NCBI GenBank assembly: GCA_025997675.1
Contig: BNUX01000015.1
Coordinates: 1-44,602, forward strand
Origin: Spirochaetia bacterium
GTDB lineage: Bacteria; Spirochaetota; Spirochaetia; Treponematales; Breznakiellaceae
Length of the DNA: 44,602 bases
Reading direction: 5' to 3'
Position numbers and translations under genes: made by a program. The notes below the pieces were generated by a model. It was not told where the DNA came from. It did no database searches and was given only the letters and a program-made list of their open reading frames with translations. Positions 1 to 7,865 of the stretch are shown here, piece by piece; position 1 is the first letter of the stretch; the number at the start of each line of letters is the position of its first letter.

Positions 1-1171
1 AAACCTTGAGGCGGGGCAGCACCCCCCCAGTTTCCGGCCCGAACGGATGCAGATTATCGCCGATGACGAAACAAATAGTAGCGTTTTCTTTCATAACTTG
101 TCTCAGTGCAATGAAAACTTGAGCTAAATCAAAATAATATGCCGCTATCATCGTGTGATACGTTTTTTTTCCGCCATGCTCAAGTCGAACTTTTTCTAAT
201 TTCTTGCACACATCAGTAAGCTCATCATGTATAGGCAAAAGCACCGTATTATTTAAAATAGTATCCAAATTTAATTTTTCCGCAGCGCTGTGCTGCGAAC
301 GGGAATGAATTAAATTTTGTCTAACCTTGCCCTGTAAATCAGACCAACCTTTTATTTCTTCCCAAAAAACCATCTCCAGTCGTGTCGCATCCGCATAATC
401 ATAATTATTAGGATATGGAGGGGAAGTAATCAAAATATCAAAAGCATTTTCATAATTTTGAAGATTTTCCCTTGCGTCGTGATTTATTATTGACGCCAGG
501 GAGTTTATACCTTTTTTATTAAATAATTGTATGTCAGATATAATTTCTGTAAGTTTTTGATTGAACGCATCCTTAGGTTTTAACACGGTCTTCTTTGTTT
601 TATTGGGTAAAATATATTGCCATTGAGCAGTGCCTGCAAAGCTTGAGATACGCAATATTGATGTTATGGTAAGCCATATAATTTCCGATTCTATAGAATC
701 GTCGGCGATATCGAAAAAAGCATTTTTAAGCGAATTTAATTCCTGTAATGATTCATGGGTATAACATTTTTTTAACAAACCAGGTTGTGTTTCAAAATCA
801 AAATCAGATGAAAAAGACGAATTTAGTATCTTTTTGGCTATTTTATTAAGGCGTTCAAAATTTACTGCATAACACATCTTATTATTTGCAATCCGTCTGA
901 CAAAATAATGCGTCTCAAACCCAATGGACGGGAGATTGGATTCATTGGCTGCTACCAATGTCGTTCCTGATCCCGCAAATGGGTCTAGAATCATGCTGCC
1001 TTTCTTTGAGTATTTCTGTATAACACGTATAACCCATTCTGCCGAAAATCCGGCAGAATACCGATACCACCGGTGGACGGGGAGTTTCATGTTATCAATA
1101 AACGTTGTACTGGTGCTTGTTTTGACATCTGACTCTATATCAAACAAGGCTAACTGCTCTATCATACGCAT
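1..1171 (-). CDS. DNA methyltransferase (N4-cytosine type likely), 3' end outside the window
   Basis: This predicted S-adenosylmethionine-dependent DNA methyltransferase runs off the left edge, so its C-terminus is missing. I read about 390 uninterrupted codons on the reverse strand. Motif I appears as ILDPFAGSGTTLVAAN near residue 65 (about 943-990). The catalytic motif IV appears as LITSPPYPNNYDY about 180 residues later (about 405-445). An N-terminal VHRWYRYSAGFSAEW stretch is typical of N4-cytosine/N6-adenine enzymes. Motif I before SPPY fits an alpha or gamma motif order, and SPPY favours N4-cytosine. ATG 1171 is the first in-frame start; ATG 1165 is an alternative, and neither has a good ribosome binding site. 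An Xre regulator lies divergently. No restriction endonuclease is visible, but one could lie to the left. The gene is AT-rich compared with the core genes, which suggests transfer. Confidence 0.88.
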   Translation of the reverse strand, partial: MRMIEQLALFDIESDVKTSTSTTFIDNMKLPVHRWYRYSAGFSAEWVIRVIQKYSKKGSMILDPFAGSGTTLVAANESNLPSIGFETHYFVRRIANNKMCYAVNFERLNKIAKKILNSSFSSDFDFETQPGLLKKCYTHESLQELNSLKNAFFDIADDSIESEIIWLTITSILRISSFAGTAQWQYILPNKTKKTVLKPKDAFNQKLTEIISDIQLFNKKGINSLASIINHDARENLQNYENAFDILITSPPYPNNYDYADATRLEMVFWEEIKGWSDLQGKVRQNLIHSRSQHSAAEKLNLDTILNNTVLLPIHDELTDVCKKLEKVRLEHGGKKTYHTMIAAYYFDLAQVFIALRQVMKENATICFVIGDNLHPFGPETGGVLPRLKV

Positions 1172-1267
1172 AAGATTGGTTATACTACCCTATTTTAAAA
1201 CAATCAAGGTGCCGCCAAGGAGGGCATCTGCGATATATACGAAACTTTGTGTTGAGCCTGGGGACCG

Positions 1268-1305
1268 GGCAGGCGGGGTTTGTGATTCCCCCGCCAAACC
1301 CTGCC
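1268..1305. other. Imperfect GC-rich hairpin between divergent methyltransferase and Xre genes
   Basis: GGCAGG (1268-1273) can pair with CCTGCC (1300-1305), and CGGGG (1274-1278) with CCCCG (1289-1293), leaving a one-sided bulge. There is no T-run, so it does not look like an intrinsic terminator. It may be a regulatory structure or operator for the two divergent genes, but nothing else supports a role. Confidence 0.25.
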
Positions 1306-1384
1306 GTCACGAACGGCTAAGACGGAAATGCGTTTTAATACTTTGAGAATGGGGTGCCCTTCGCGAGTGTGCTGAAAGTTGCCG

Positions 1385-1699
1385 ATGCATTGCTCTTTTG
1401 GAGAGAATCTGAAGTTCTTTTGCAAGGACAAAAGGCTTTCCCAGGAAGAACTGTCAGAAAAAGTAGACATATCGGTTAAACATTTAAGCGCCATAGAACG
1501 GGGGTTGAACTTTGTTTCCGCAGATTTGTTTGAGCAGCTTTCAATATCCCTTGAAATCCCCGTTTTCTTTTTCTTTGTAAATGACCGGGACATCATCCAT
1601 AATAACCGGCTCTTAGGCACAATAGACGGAATTATAGAGAAACACCCCATAAAAACAATAGAAGACATTAAAGCCGATATACACAACAACAAGGGGTGA
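1385..1699 (+). CDS. Xre-family helix-turn-helix regulator
   Basis: This is a small DNA-binding regulator of about 104 residues with one Cro/C1-type helix-turn-helix near the N-terminus. The core is LSQEELSEKVDISVKHLSAIERG at about residues 20-42, shown here only by its flanks LSQEEL and SAIERG. The C-terminal half is a helical tail rich in Phe, Ile and Lys. A TTG six bases upstream extends the frame; ATG 1385 is preferred. Divergence from the methyltransferase fits a controller-type protein for a modification gene, but this is inference. A phage-derived orphan regulator or an antitoxin-like protein is also possible. The last ~165 bp recur as a broken copy at 3150-3342. Two further Xre genes of similar size occur at 35.4-36.1 kb. 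Confidence 0.75.
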   Translation: MHCSFGENLKFFCKDKRLSQEELSEKVDISVKHLSAIERGLNFVSADLFEQLSISLEIPVFFFFVNDRDIIHNNRLLGTIDGIIEKHPIKTIEDIKADIHNNKG

Positions 1700-1782
1700 A
1701 GCCCCTCCACCTCCACAAAAAGTCCCCCAGCCTGAAACAAAGCAGGGTTGACCATTATGGCCACAAGGGCTATATTTATAAC

Positions 1783-2088
1783 ATGGTTACCGTAGGCGTC
1801 AGAAACTTAAAAGATCGGCTTTCCCAATACCTTCAATACGTTAAGGATGGCGAGACCGTCATCGTGACGGAGCATAACAAAATTATCGCGGAAATATCGA
1901 CCCCGCAGGAACCGGAGGCACTTACCCCCTTTGAACAAAAGCTGGTTGAGTTAAGCAAAGAGGGGGAAGTGATACTGGCAAAGAGGAGAAAGCCCATCGC
2001 AAGACGGCCAAAAATAACGGATGCGGAAAAAAGCATAGATTATAAAGCAATCCTGGATGAGGTGCGGGCGGACCGGTTCCCGTGGTAA
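1783..2088 (+). CDS. Antitoxin, Phd/YefM family
   Basis: This likely antitoxin of a type II pair has 101 residues. Its N-terminus (MVTVGVRNLKDRLSQYL, then a VKDGETVIVTEHNK segment) is the DNA-binding fold of the Phd/YefM family. Such proteins bind their own promoter and neutralise the toxin through a C-terminal tail, here basic and proline-containing (about residues 65-100). The frame is open further upstream, but ATG 1783 is the first start giving the family's normal N-terminus. Its stop overlaps the toxin start by 7 bases, which implies translational coupling. Family members are named variously as Phd, YefM or VapB depending on the partner; here the partner is a PIN-domain toxin. Confidence 0.85.
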   Translation: MVTVGVRNLKDRLSQYLQYVKDGETVIVTEHNKIIAEISTPQEPEALTPFEQKLVELSKEGEVILAKRRKPIARRPKITDAEKSIDYKAILDEVRADRFPW

Positions 2089-2519
2089 GCTATTTTGACT
2101 CATCGGTTCTTCTGGCAATGCTGTTTGAAGAAGAACGGCGGGAAGAAGCCTGTTCTTATTGGGAAGGAAGCGACGCCAGGGTCAGCTCCATTTTATTGAA
2201 GATTGAATCGGTTGTATCCCTACGGAGAATGTACGAGTATAACAAAGCGAAATTGACCGGTAATTGGTTAAGTGAAAAAACAAAAGAGCTGGATGAATAT
2301 CTTAATGAGGCAAGTTACCGGATAATCAGTGAAAAACTGGAAAAATCAATATATCTGAACAAAGATTTGGCAAGATGCCGTGCCCTGGACGCCATTCATA
2401 TAGCGACCGCCCTCGGTTACCGGGAAGCCAACAACGGCGAAAACATACACTTTTACACGTTCGATACCGCCATGCACGATCTTGCGGAACATTTCCGGTT
2501 CAAAATGAACAAGCTGTAA
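2082..2519 (+). CDS. vapC: PIN-domain ribonuclease toxin (VapC type)
   Basis: This PIN-domain toxin of 145 residues is predicted to be a Mg-dependent endoribonuclease that cuts RNA when its antitoxin is lost. The expected acidic residues are present: Asp6 in YFDSSVLLAML, Glu42 in KIESVVSL, Asp103 in ALDAIHIATAL and Asp128 in FYTFD. The length matches VapC proteins and no residue looks missing, so it should be active. The start is GTG 2082, inside the last codons of the antitoxin gene. That is the usual antitoxin-first arrangement with overlap. Regulation is probably by the antitoxin-toxin complex binding upstream of 1783. Confidence 0.88.
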   Translation: MVSYFDSSVLLAMLFEEERREEACSYWEGSDARVSSILLKIESVVSLRRMYEYNKAKLTGNWLSEKTKELDEYLNEASYRIISEKLEKSIYLNKDLARCRALDAIHIATALGYREANNGENIHFYTFDTAMHDLAEHFRFKMNKL

Positions 2520-2650
2520 GGGGCAGGAGCCCCGGCTCATTAACACGATCCCCCCTCTCTATGGTATTGAAGAAGAAAATCGTGCTCCCCTATTCGGGCG
2601 GGCTTTTTTTCTTTTATTTATTTTGATGCATACATTTTCAATGGTAAATA

Positions 2651-2891
2651 TTATGCCATTTCATTAAAATGTTTATCCCGTGCCACAAGTGTTAAATTGT
2701 TCTGTAAACAATTTTGTGCTATTACCAAATCGGTAATTCCTATATCATTGTATCCATGTTTATAATTCATTACCTGAATATTCTGTAATGCGTCCCAATC
2801 AATATTAAATCATTGGTGCATATTGAATTATTGTCTATCAGATCATCAATAAAGGCATAGTCTTTGATGAATCAACTAATATAGTATTCAT
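2651..2891 (-). pseudogene. Decayed VapC-type PIN toxin
   Basis: This is the remains of a PIN toxin directly after a VapB antitoxin. The start ATG 2891 overlaps the antitoxin stop as ATGA, and the first codons read MNTILVDSS, a normal PIN N-terminus. The frame then stops. A second frame gives FIKDYAFIDDLIDNNSIC and a third gives DALQNIQVMN through ITDLVIAQN to LVARDKHFNEMA at the 3' end. These pieces are in the order of an intact PIN protein but in different frames and with material missing (about 80 residues instead of about 130). At least two frameshifts or deletions have inactivated it. Confidence 0.8.
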
Positions 2892-3079
2892 CTTTTTCTC
2901 ATCTTCTCAAGATCAATTCCCAGATCGATTTTTCCGGCATAATTTTTAATGCCTTTGATTTTTTCTCCACGAATTAAATTCTCCAATGCCTTCATAACAA
3001 CATCCTTTTTTGTGGAAATATTGGTTATTTCCATAGCCTCTGAGATTAATGTATCGGGTAAATCTAAGGTAGTTCTCAT
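2888..3079 (-). CDS. VapB-type antitoxin (orphaned)
   Basis: This small antitoxin has 63 residues beginning MRTTLDLPDTLISEAMEI, the ribbon-helix-helix-like opening of VapB/DUF2191 proteins. The tail KIDLGIDLEKMRKR is the toxin-binding type. An ATG two codons upstream (3085) directly abuts the GGAGG ribosome binding site, so ATG 3079, spaced six bases from it, is the better start. A sigma70-like promoter lies at 3098-3127. The downstream toxin is broken, so this antitoxin is intact but has no active local partner. It could still repress its promoter or neutralise a related toxin elsewhere. Confidence 0.82.
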   Translation of the reverse strand: MRTTLDLPDTLISEAMEITNISTKKDVVMKALENLIRGEKIKGIKNYAGKIDLGIDLEKMRKR

Positions 3080-3097
3080 AAACATCCTCCATTACCT

Positions 3098-3127
3098 ATA
3101 ATATCATAAAAGAGTATGCCTTATCAA
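3098..3127 (-). promoter_or_regulatory. Sigma70-like promoter of the vapB remnant
   Basis: On the reverse strand TTGATA (3127-3122), an 18-base spacer and TATTAT (3103-3098) lie just upstream of the GGAGG of the antitoxin gene. Confidence 0.55.
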
Positions 3128-3149
3128 GATGTTTTTAAGCATATTTTAA

Positions 3150-3342
3150 TTGATTTTGTTTCCGCAAAAAAGCCGCGCAGCTTTCAATATCCCTTGAAAT
3201 CCCCGTTTTCTTTTTCTTTGTAAATGACCGGGACATCATCCATAATAACCGGCTCTTAGGCGCAATAGACGGAATTATAGAGAAACACCTCATAAAAACA
3301 ATAGAATACATTAAAGCCGATATACACAACAACAAAGGGTGA
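3150..3342 (+). pseudogene. Duplicated 3' fragment of the Xre gene at 1385
   Basis: This stretch is a near-identical second copy of 1532-1699. It encodes the same C-terminal half of the Xre protein (ISLEIPVFFFFVNDRDI through to IKADIHNNKG and a stop) with a few substitutions, such as Thr to Ala in LLGAIDG and Pro to Leu in KHLIKT. The helix-turn-helix is absent and there is no start codon, so it is not a gene. Similarity fades on the left through a short gapped stretch (about 3150-3180). The two copies bracket the toxin-antitoxin genes at 1783-3079. Confidence 0.85.
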
Positions 3343-3420
3343 AGCCTCTCCCCTGCAAAAAGCAGACCCAAGCCCTTTGGCTCAAGTCCGCGATTTTTTT
3401 AGCCGGGTTCCCTGCCGCCA

Positions 3421-3649
3421 GTGTTAAGCTCCCTGATACCAGTGTTAAGCTCCCTGATACCAGCGTTAAGCTCCCTGATACCAGCGTTAAGCTCCCTGAT
3501 ACCAGTGTTAAGCTCCCTGATACCAGTGTTAAGCTCCCTGATACCAGCGTTAAGCTCCCTGATACCAGCGTTAAGCTCTCTGATACCAGCGTTAAGCTCT
3601 CTGATACCAGCATTAAGCTCCCTGATACCAGTGTTAAGCTCCGGGAACC
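3421..3649. repeat. 21-bp tandem repeat array 1 (ten full units plus a partial)
   Basis: Ten full head-to-tail 21-bp units run from 3421 to 3630, followed by a partial unit. Each contains TTAAGCTCCCTGATACCA (a few have CTCTCTG), preceded by GTG, GCG or GCA. The variation is confined to about three positions. GGTTCCC before the array and GGGAACC after its end form a short inverted repeat. Open frames exist on both strands because 21 is a multiple of three, but they are simple heptapeptide repeats without a credible start. The array ends 80 bases before the promoter of the LuxR-type gene. It shares a core with array 2 at 17.2 kb. Confidence 0.97.
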
Positions 3650-3729
3650 TGAAAATGGGGGGTGAACTGTCGTAGGGCGGAGGATCTGTAGCAAATGCAG
3701 GTAAATGTGAAGAATTATACCGGTTTTCC

Positions 3730-3758
3730 TTGACACATTCGAAAACTTTGTCTATAAC
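3730..3758 (+). promoter_or_regulatory. Strong sigma70-like promoter of the LuxR-type regulator
   Basis: TTGACA (3730-3735), a 17-base spacer and TATAAC (3753-3758) form a near-consensus promoter. It would give a leader of about 90 bases before ATG 3856. Confidence 0.72.
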
Positions 3759-3855
3759 TATATCCATGTAATGAATGTTAAAAAAAGGTAATAAACGCTT
3801 TTATTGAAGAATTTAGCATTCCCGCCCGCCCTGTTCACGGAATTAAGGCGCCGCA

Positions 3856-6411
3856 ATGCCGGATCAGTTGTTTTATAGTAATGTCCCCCTTGCCTCAAAT
3901 AACCAGCTCTATTTAGAGCGGCCCCGGCTCGACGATTTGCTGGAAAAGGCGATTAAGAGCCCCATCGTTGCGGTTACCGCCGGCGCCGGGTATGGGAAGA
4001 CCCAGGCGGTTTACTCCTTTGCGCGTACGTACAATGCCGTTACGGTCTGGACACAGCTTTTCGAGCGGGATAACCTTGGCTGGCGTTTCTGGGACAATTT
4101 CTGCCGGTCCGTCGAGTTTATCAGCAGTAATACTGCGGAAAAGATGCGGGAGATCGGGTTTCCCGAAACGGAAGAGAAGTTTGAAAGGTACTTGATGATT
4201 CCCCATGATGATATTATGCCGGACCGGAAATATATTTTTGTCTACGATGATTTTCACCTGATCCGGGATTCTTCGGTGCTGCGCTTTATTGAACATTCCA
4301 TCACCAGCCCCTTCCCCAACATCACCTCTATACTTATTTCCCGGACGGAACCGAAGATCAATACCATCCCCCTCCTCTCCAAGGGGCATCTGGCCCGGAT
4401 AAGCGAAGACGATTTGCGGTTTACCCCGGATGAAACCCGAGGGTATTTTCAACTCCAGGGGCTTCACGTGCATCCCGATGTGTATAACGATGTATACCGT
4501 GATACCGAAGGCTGGGCCTTTGCCATCCATCTGGCGGTTCTGGCAGTTAAGTCGGAGGTCCGGGCGATACGGTACACACCGTCCGCAGTAAAACTAAATA
4601 TCTTTAAGCTTATTGAAAGTGAAATTATTACGGGTATCTCAAGGGACTTAAGAAAATTTCTCGTTAAGATTTCCCTGATAGATCATTTGAGCATGGATAT
4701 TCTTTCCGCATTGGCAGCCCCTGCGGCGCTGGAAGAGCTGGGGCGGCTCGGCTCCTTTGTCCGGTACGATCCCTACCTGAACGTATGGCGCCTTCACCAT
4801 TTTTTCCTGGAATATCTGCACACGATACAGGGAGAACTTTCGGCGGAGGAGACACGGGAGGTCTATATCACCGCAGCCCGCTGGTGCGAAGAGAATCATC
4901 TGCGGATGGACGCCCTCAGTTATTTTGAGAAGGCCGGAGACTACGATACGTTTTTTAAGGTGGTGTATTCCCTGCCCCAGTTACTGCCCGCTGCCGCAGC
5001 CCTTTTTCTGCTGGAGATTCTGGACCGTGCGCCGGAATCCCTGTTCCGGGAAAATCCCCTAGCCTCCCTTACCCGTATGCGCATTCTTATTGCCCTGGAA
5101 CGGTTTGACGAAGCATTTGTAGGGCTCAGGGATATCATTGCCGGGATGGAGACTCCCAGCCCCCGCAGCAACCGTATTTTGATGGGCTGTTATTTCAACC
5201 TGGGGTTCATCGGCTTCGTAACCTGTATGTATACACGGGACTACGGCTATGTGCAGTATTTTGAACGGGCTCACCATTACTACCAATTGAGCGGCCGGGA
5301 GTATCCGGGTCTCCGGGTCCAGACACTGCTCAGTTCCTATTTGTGCCGGGTCCAGAGTGCGGAAAAGGGGGAAATAGAACGGTACATCAATGCGGTAACG
5401 GCGATGTCGCCATTCGCAGCGGAAATTGACGGCGGTGTTACCTGGGGCATGGACGACCTGGCCTGGGCGGAGTTGGCCTTTTTCCGTAACGATAAGGATC
5501 AAGCGGAACAAATGGCATACCGGGCATTGTTCAAGGCGCAGGAAAAAAACCAGCACGAGATTGCTGGCCGGGCTGTTTTTTATTTGATACGGATCAATAT
5601 TTATAACGGGAATACTGAAAAAATAGCGGAGCTGTTAAAAATCCTTGAATCCCAGCTTGAGGAAAAAAACTACCTGAATCGGTACACCTACTACGATATA
5701 CAAACCGGGTGGTTCTATGCCCAAATCGGTCAGAACGCCCGGCTTGCCCCCTGGCTTAAAAACGATTTTGGCGAAAGCGATCTCAATCCCATTGCCTTTG
5801 GCCTTGAAGTGCTGATCCGCTCACGGTACTTTTTTGTCCAGGGGGACTACCGGAAGGCCCTGGAGGTAATGGAAAAACATACCAGCAAATACGGCCTCGG
5901 CGGTTTTTTATTCGGAACAATCGGACGCCTGCTTATGAAATCCGGGTGCCTGTATGCTTTACGGGATCTGGCCGGAGCAATGCACGCCCTGGAAGACGCC
6001 TACGCACTCTCCGCCCCCAACGGCCTGGATATGTTTTTCATTGAGCAGGGGAAATACACCCGCGCCCTGTTCACCGCCGCCCTAAAGTATTCAGGCTGCA
6101 CAATCCCCCGGGACTGGCTGCAAAAGATGCTCCGCGCTTCAGCGGCCTACGCAAAAAAGCTGTATGTGGTGGCGGAAAAATTCCGGGATACGCAGTATCA
6201 GGATACCGCAGCAACCGTATTCCTTTCCCGGCGGGAGCTGTCGGTCTTTAAAGGGCTGGCCCGGGGGCTCACCAGGGAAGAACTGGCGGCGGATGGGGAC
6301 ATTTCCATAAATACGGTGAAAAGTGTCATTAGAAGTGTGTATAACAAACTGGGTGCGGTAAACCGGGCGGATGCGGTGCGGATCGGAACGGGTATGGGGC
6401 TTTTATCATAA
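3856..6411 (+). CDS. MalT-like LuxR-family ATP-dependent transcriptional regulator
   Basis: This large signal-transducing regulator (851 residues) has the MalT/STAND layout. The N-terminal NTPase carries a Walker A loop AGAGYGKT (42-49) and a Walker B YIFVYDDFH (126-134). A long helical tetratricopeptide-like middle follows. A C-terminal LuxR/GerE helix-turn-helix covers about residues 790-851 (LSRRELSVFKGLARGLT then INTVKSVIRSVYNKL). Proteins of this family oligomerise with ATP and an inducer and activate transcription; the inducer cannot be read here. The gene has its own near-consensus promoter and sits just downstream of a 21-bp repeat array. The PocR-AraC genes follow after 77 bases on the same strand, so it could control them. 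ATG 3856 has a weak AAGG ribosome binding site nine bases upstream. Confidence 0.9.
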   Translation: MPDQLFYSNVPLASNNQLYLERPRLDDLLEKAIKSPIVAVTAGAGYGKTQAVYSFARTYNAVTVWTQLFERDNLGWRFWDNFCRSVEFISSNTAEKMREIGFPETEEKFERYLMIPHDDIMPDRKYIFVYDDFHLIRDSSVLRFIEHSITSPFPNITSILISRTEPKINTIPLLSKGHLARISEDDLRFTPDETRGYFQLQGLHVHPDVYNDVYRDTEGWAFAIHLAVLAVKSEVRAIRYTPSAVKLNIFKLIESEIITGISRDLRKFLVKISLIDHLSMDILSALAAPAALEELGRLGSFVRYDPYLNVWRLHHFFLEYLHTIQGELSAEETREVYITAARWCEENHLRMDALSYFEKAGDYDTFFKVVYSLPQLLPAAAALFLLEILDRAPESLFRENPLASLTRMRILIALERFDEAFVGLRDIIAGMETPSPRSNRILMGCYFNLGFIGFVTCMYTRDYGYVQYFERAHHYYQLSGREYPGLRVQTLLSSYLCRVQSAEKGEIERYINAVTAMSPFAAEIDGGVTWGMDDLAWAELAFFRNDKDQAEQMAYRALFKAQEKNQHEIAGRAVFYLIRINIYNGNTEKIAELLKILESQLEEKNYLNRYTYYDIQTGWFYAQIGQNARLAPWLKNDFGESDLNPIAFGLEVLIRSRYFFVQGDYRKALEVMEKHTSKYGLGGFLFGTIGRLLMKSGCLYALRDLAGAMHALEDAYALSAPNGLDMFFIEQGKYTRALFTAALKYSGCTIPRDWLQKMLRASAAYAKKLYVVAEKFRDTQYQDTAATVFLSRRELSVFKGLARGLTREELAADGDISINTVKSVIRSVYNKLGAVNRADAVRIGTGMGLLS

Positions 6412-6488
6412 AGGCAGAGAACTTTTTCACCATTTGGGTGTATTGCGTTCTATAAAGTTTACTAGACTTATAGCAGCAGGAGAAAAAT

Positions 6489-7865
6489 ATGTCCCTTACT
6501 ACTTCGAATATTATTATCCGCAGGGAAATTGAGCCGCTGCTGCTGAAAGCCCGGGAAGCCCTACACTCCTACGAAAAGGCCGCTGCGGTACAGGTATCCG
6601 TCCTGGACAACACCGGGCGCACCACCCCGGATAAATCCTACTGCCTTTCCGAGTTCTTTTGTTCCCTCTGCCGGAAGTGTTCCCCGGTAATCGACCGGAC
6701 CTGGGCGGAGTCGGACCGTAGGTCCGCTGAGTATCCCTGCACGCGAATTCACCTTGACGCTATTTCCCGTGCCCAGCGTTCAGGCGGGGTGTATGTCTAT
6801 ACCTGTAATTTGGGCTTTTCCTATTGGGTCTGCCCCCTGTCTTCCGGGGGCCGGCTGGCGGGGGCTCTGATTGCCGGGCCGGTCCTCGGAACCGGTAAAG
6901 AGGAGGCGGCAGATAGGATAGCCGCAATGAGCCGGGGGCAAATCAACCGGGACACGGCAATGGTGCTCCTGGAAGGTCTTCCTGAAAAAACCGGGGATGA
7001 AATAAATGCCCTGGCATTGTTACTGTTGACCTGCGCCGAGCATATTGTTCGGTGGACCGGAGACCAATCAGACCAAGGTCTCTGGTCTGCAAACTGCCAC
7101 GGGATGCTGAAACGGCGGGCTCAGCAGCAATCAAAGCTGTCCGTCCAAATCGAAGTCTTTAAAAATCAATATGCCGCCGCCGGGGACGCCGGGCCTGCAT
7201 ACCCAATAGAAAAGGAGCGGCAGCTCCTTTCTTCCCTGCGCCGGGGCGATAATGAAGCTGCGCGGCAGGTATTGGATGAACTTCTGGCGCTCCTCTTTAT
7301 TGCAAACCCCGACAACTTTACGTTTATGCAGTACCGGGCCATTGAATTGGTGGTACTCATCTCCCGGGCGGCGGTCATCATGGGCAATACCGGGGATATG
7401 CTGCTGGAGTTAAGCAGCCGGTACCTCATGCAGATCCAGGAGGCGAAGACCACGGAGGAACTTATTGACGGGCTGTACCTGATGGTGGACAGCATAACCG
7501 GGGAGATTTCTCCTTTCAAGGGGGTACGCCACGCACTATCCCTGCGCCGGGCGGAATGGTATATCCGGGAGAACTATAGCCGTAAGGTTAGTCTCCAGGA
7601 GGTGGCGGATGCAGCGGGACTGTCGGCGCCCTATTTTAGCACGATCTTTAAGGAGGAAATGGGGGAGAATCTTTCCGGTTACCTGAACCGTCTCCGGGTG
7701 GAAAAGGCGGAGGGGATGCTGATGGGAGCCGACCTTTCTTTAAGTGAAATTGCGGCATCCTGTGGTTTTGAGGATCAAAGCTGGTTCTCAAAGATATTTA
7801 AAAACTATACCGGCATGAGCCCCGGAAAATACCGGCTCCTAAGGAATGGACAGAAATATGAGTGA
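6489..7865 (+). CDS. AraC-family regulator with PocR ligand-binding domain (copy 1)
   Basis: This 458-residue transcription factor has an N-terminal PocR-type sensory domain (about residues 10-180). It contains the Cys cluster FCSLCRKC and later the GGVYVYTCNLGFSYWVCPL stretch. After a helical linker comes an AraC double helix-turn-helix at about 352-452 (LQEVADAAGLSAPYFSTIF, then SEIAASCGFEDQSWFSKIF). PocR itself controls 1,2-propanediol use and cobalamin synthesis in enterobacteria, and its sensory domain is found in many regulators of small alcohols and C1 or C2 metabolism. The ligand here is unknown. An AGGAG ribosome binding site lies six bases upstream of ATG 6489. The gene overlaps the next one by 8 bases. 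Confidence 0.9.
   Translation: MSLTTSNIIIRREIEPLLLKAREALHSYEKAAAVQVSVLDNTGRTTPDKSYCLSEFFCSLCRKCSPVIDRTWAESDRRSAEYPCTRIHLDAISRAQRSGGVYVYTCNLGFSYWVCPLSSGGRLAGALIAGPVLGTGKEEAADRIAAMSRGQINRDTAMVLLEGLPEKTGDEINALALLLLTCAEHIVRWTGDQSDQGLWSANCHGMLKRRAQQQSKLSVQIEVFKNQYAAAGDAGPAYPIEKERQLLSSLRRGDNEAARQVLDELLALLFIANPDNFTFMQYRAIELVVLISRAAVIMGNTGDMLLELSSRYLMQIQEAKTTEELIDGLYLMVDSITGEISPFKGVRHALSLRRAEWYIRENYSRKVSLQEVADAAGLSAPYFSTIFKEEMGENLSGYLNRLRVEKAEGMLMGADLSLSEIAASCGFEDQSWFSKIFKNYTGMSPGKYRLLRNGQKYE

Noticed and set aside
924..1346. 140-codon forward frame over the methyltransferase start
   Set aside because: It lies antisense to the FAGSGTT motif coding region and has no family features.
3421..3649. CRISPR array
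   Set aside because: Units are directly adjacent with no variable spacers and no cas genes are present.
3311..3767. Long heptapeptide-repeat reading frames on both strands across array 1
   Set aside because: They exist only because a 21-bp repeat keeps all frames open; no ribosome binding site, domain or codon bias supports a protein.
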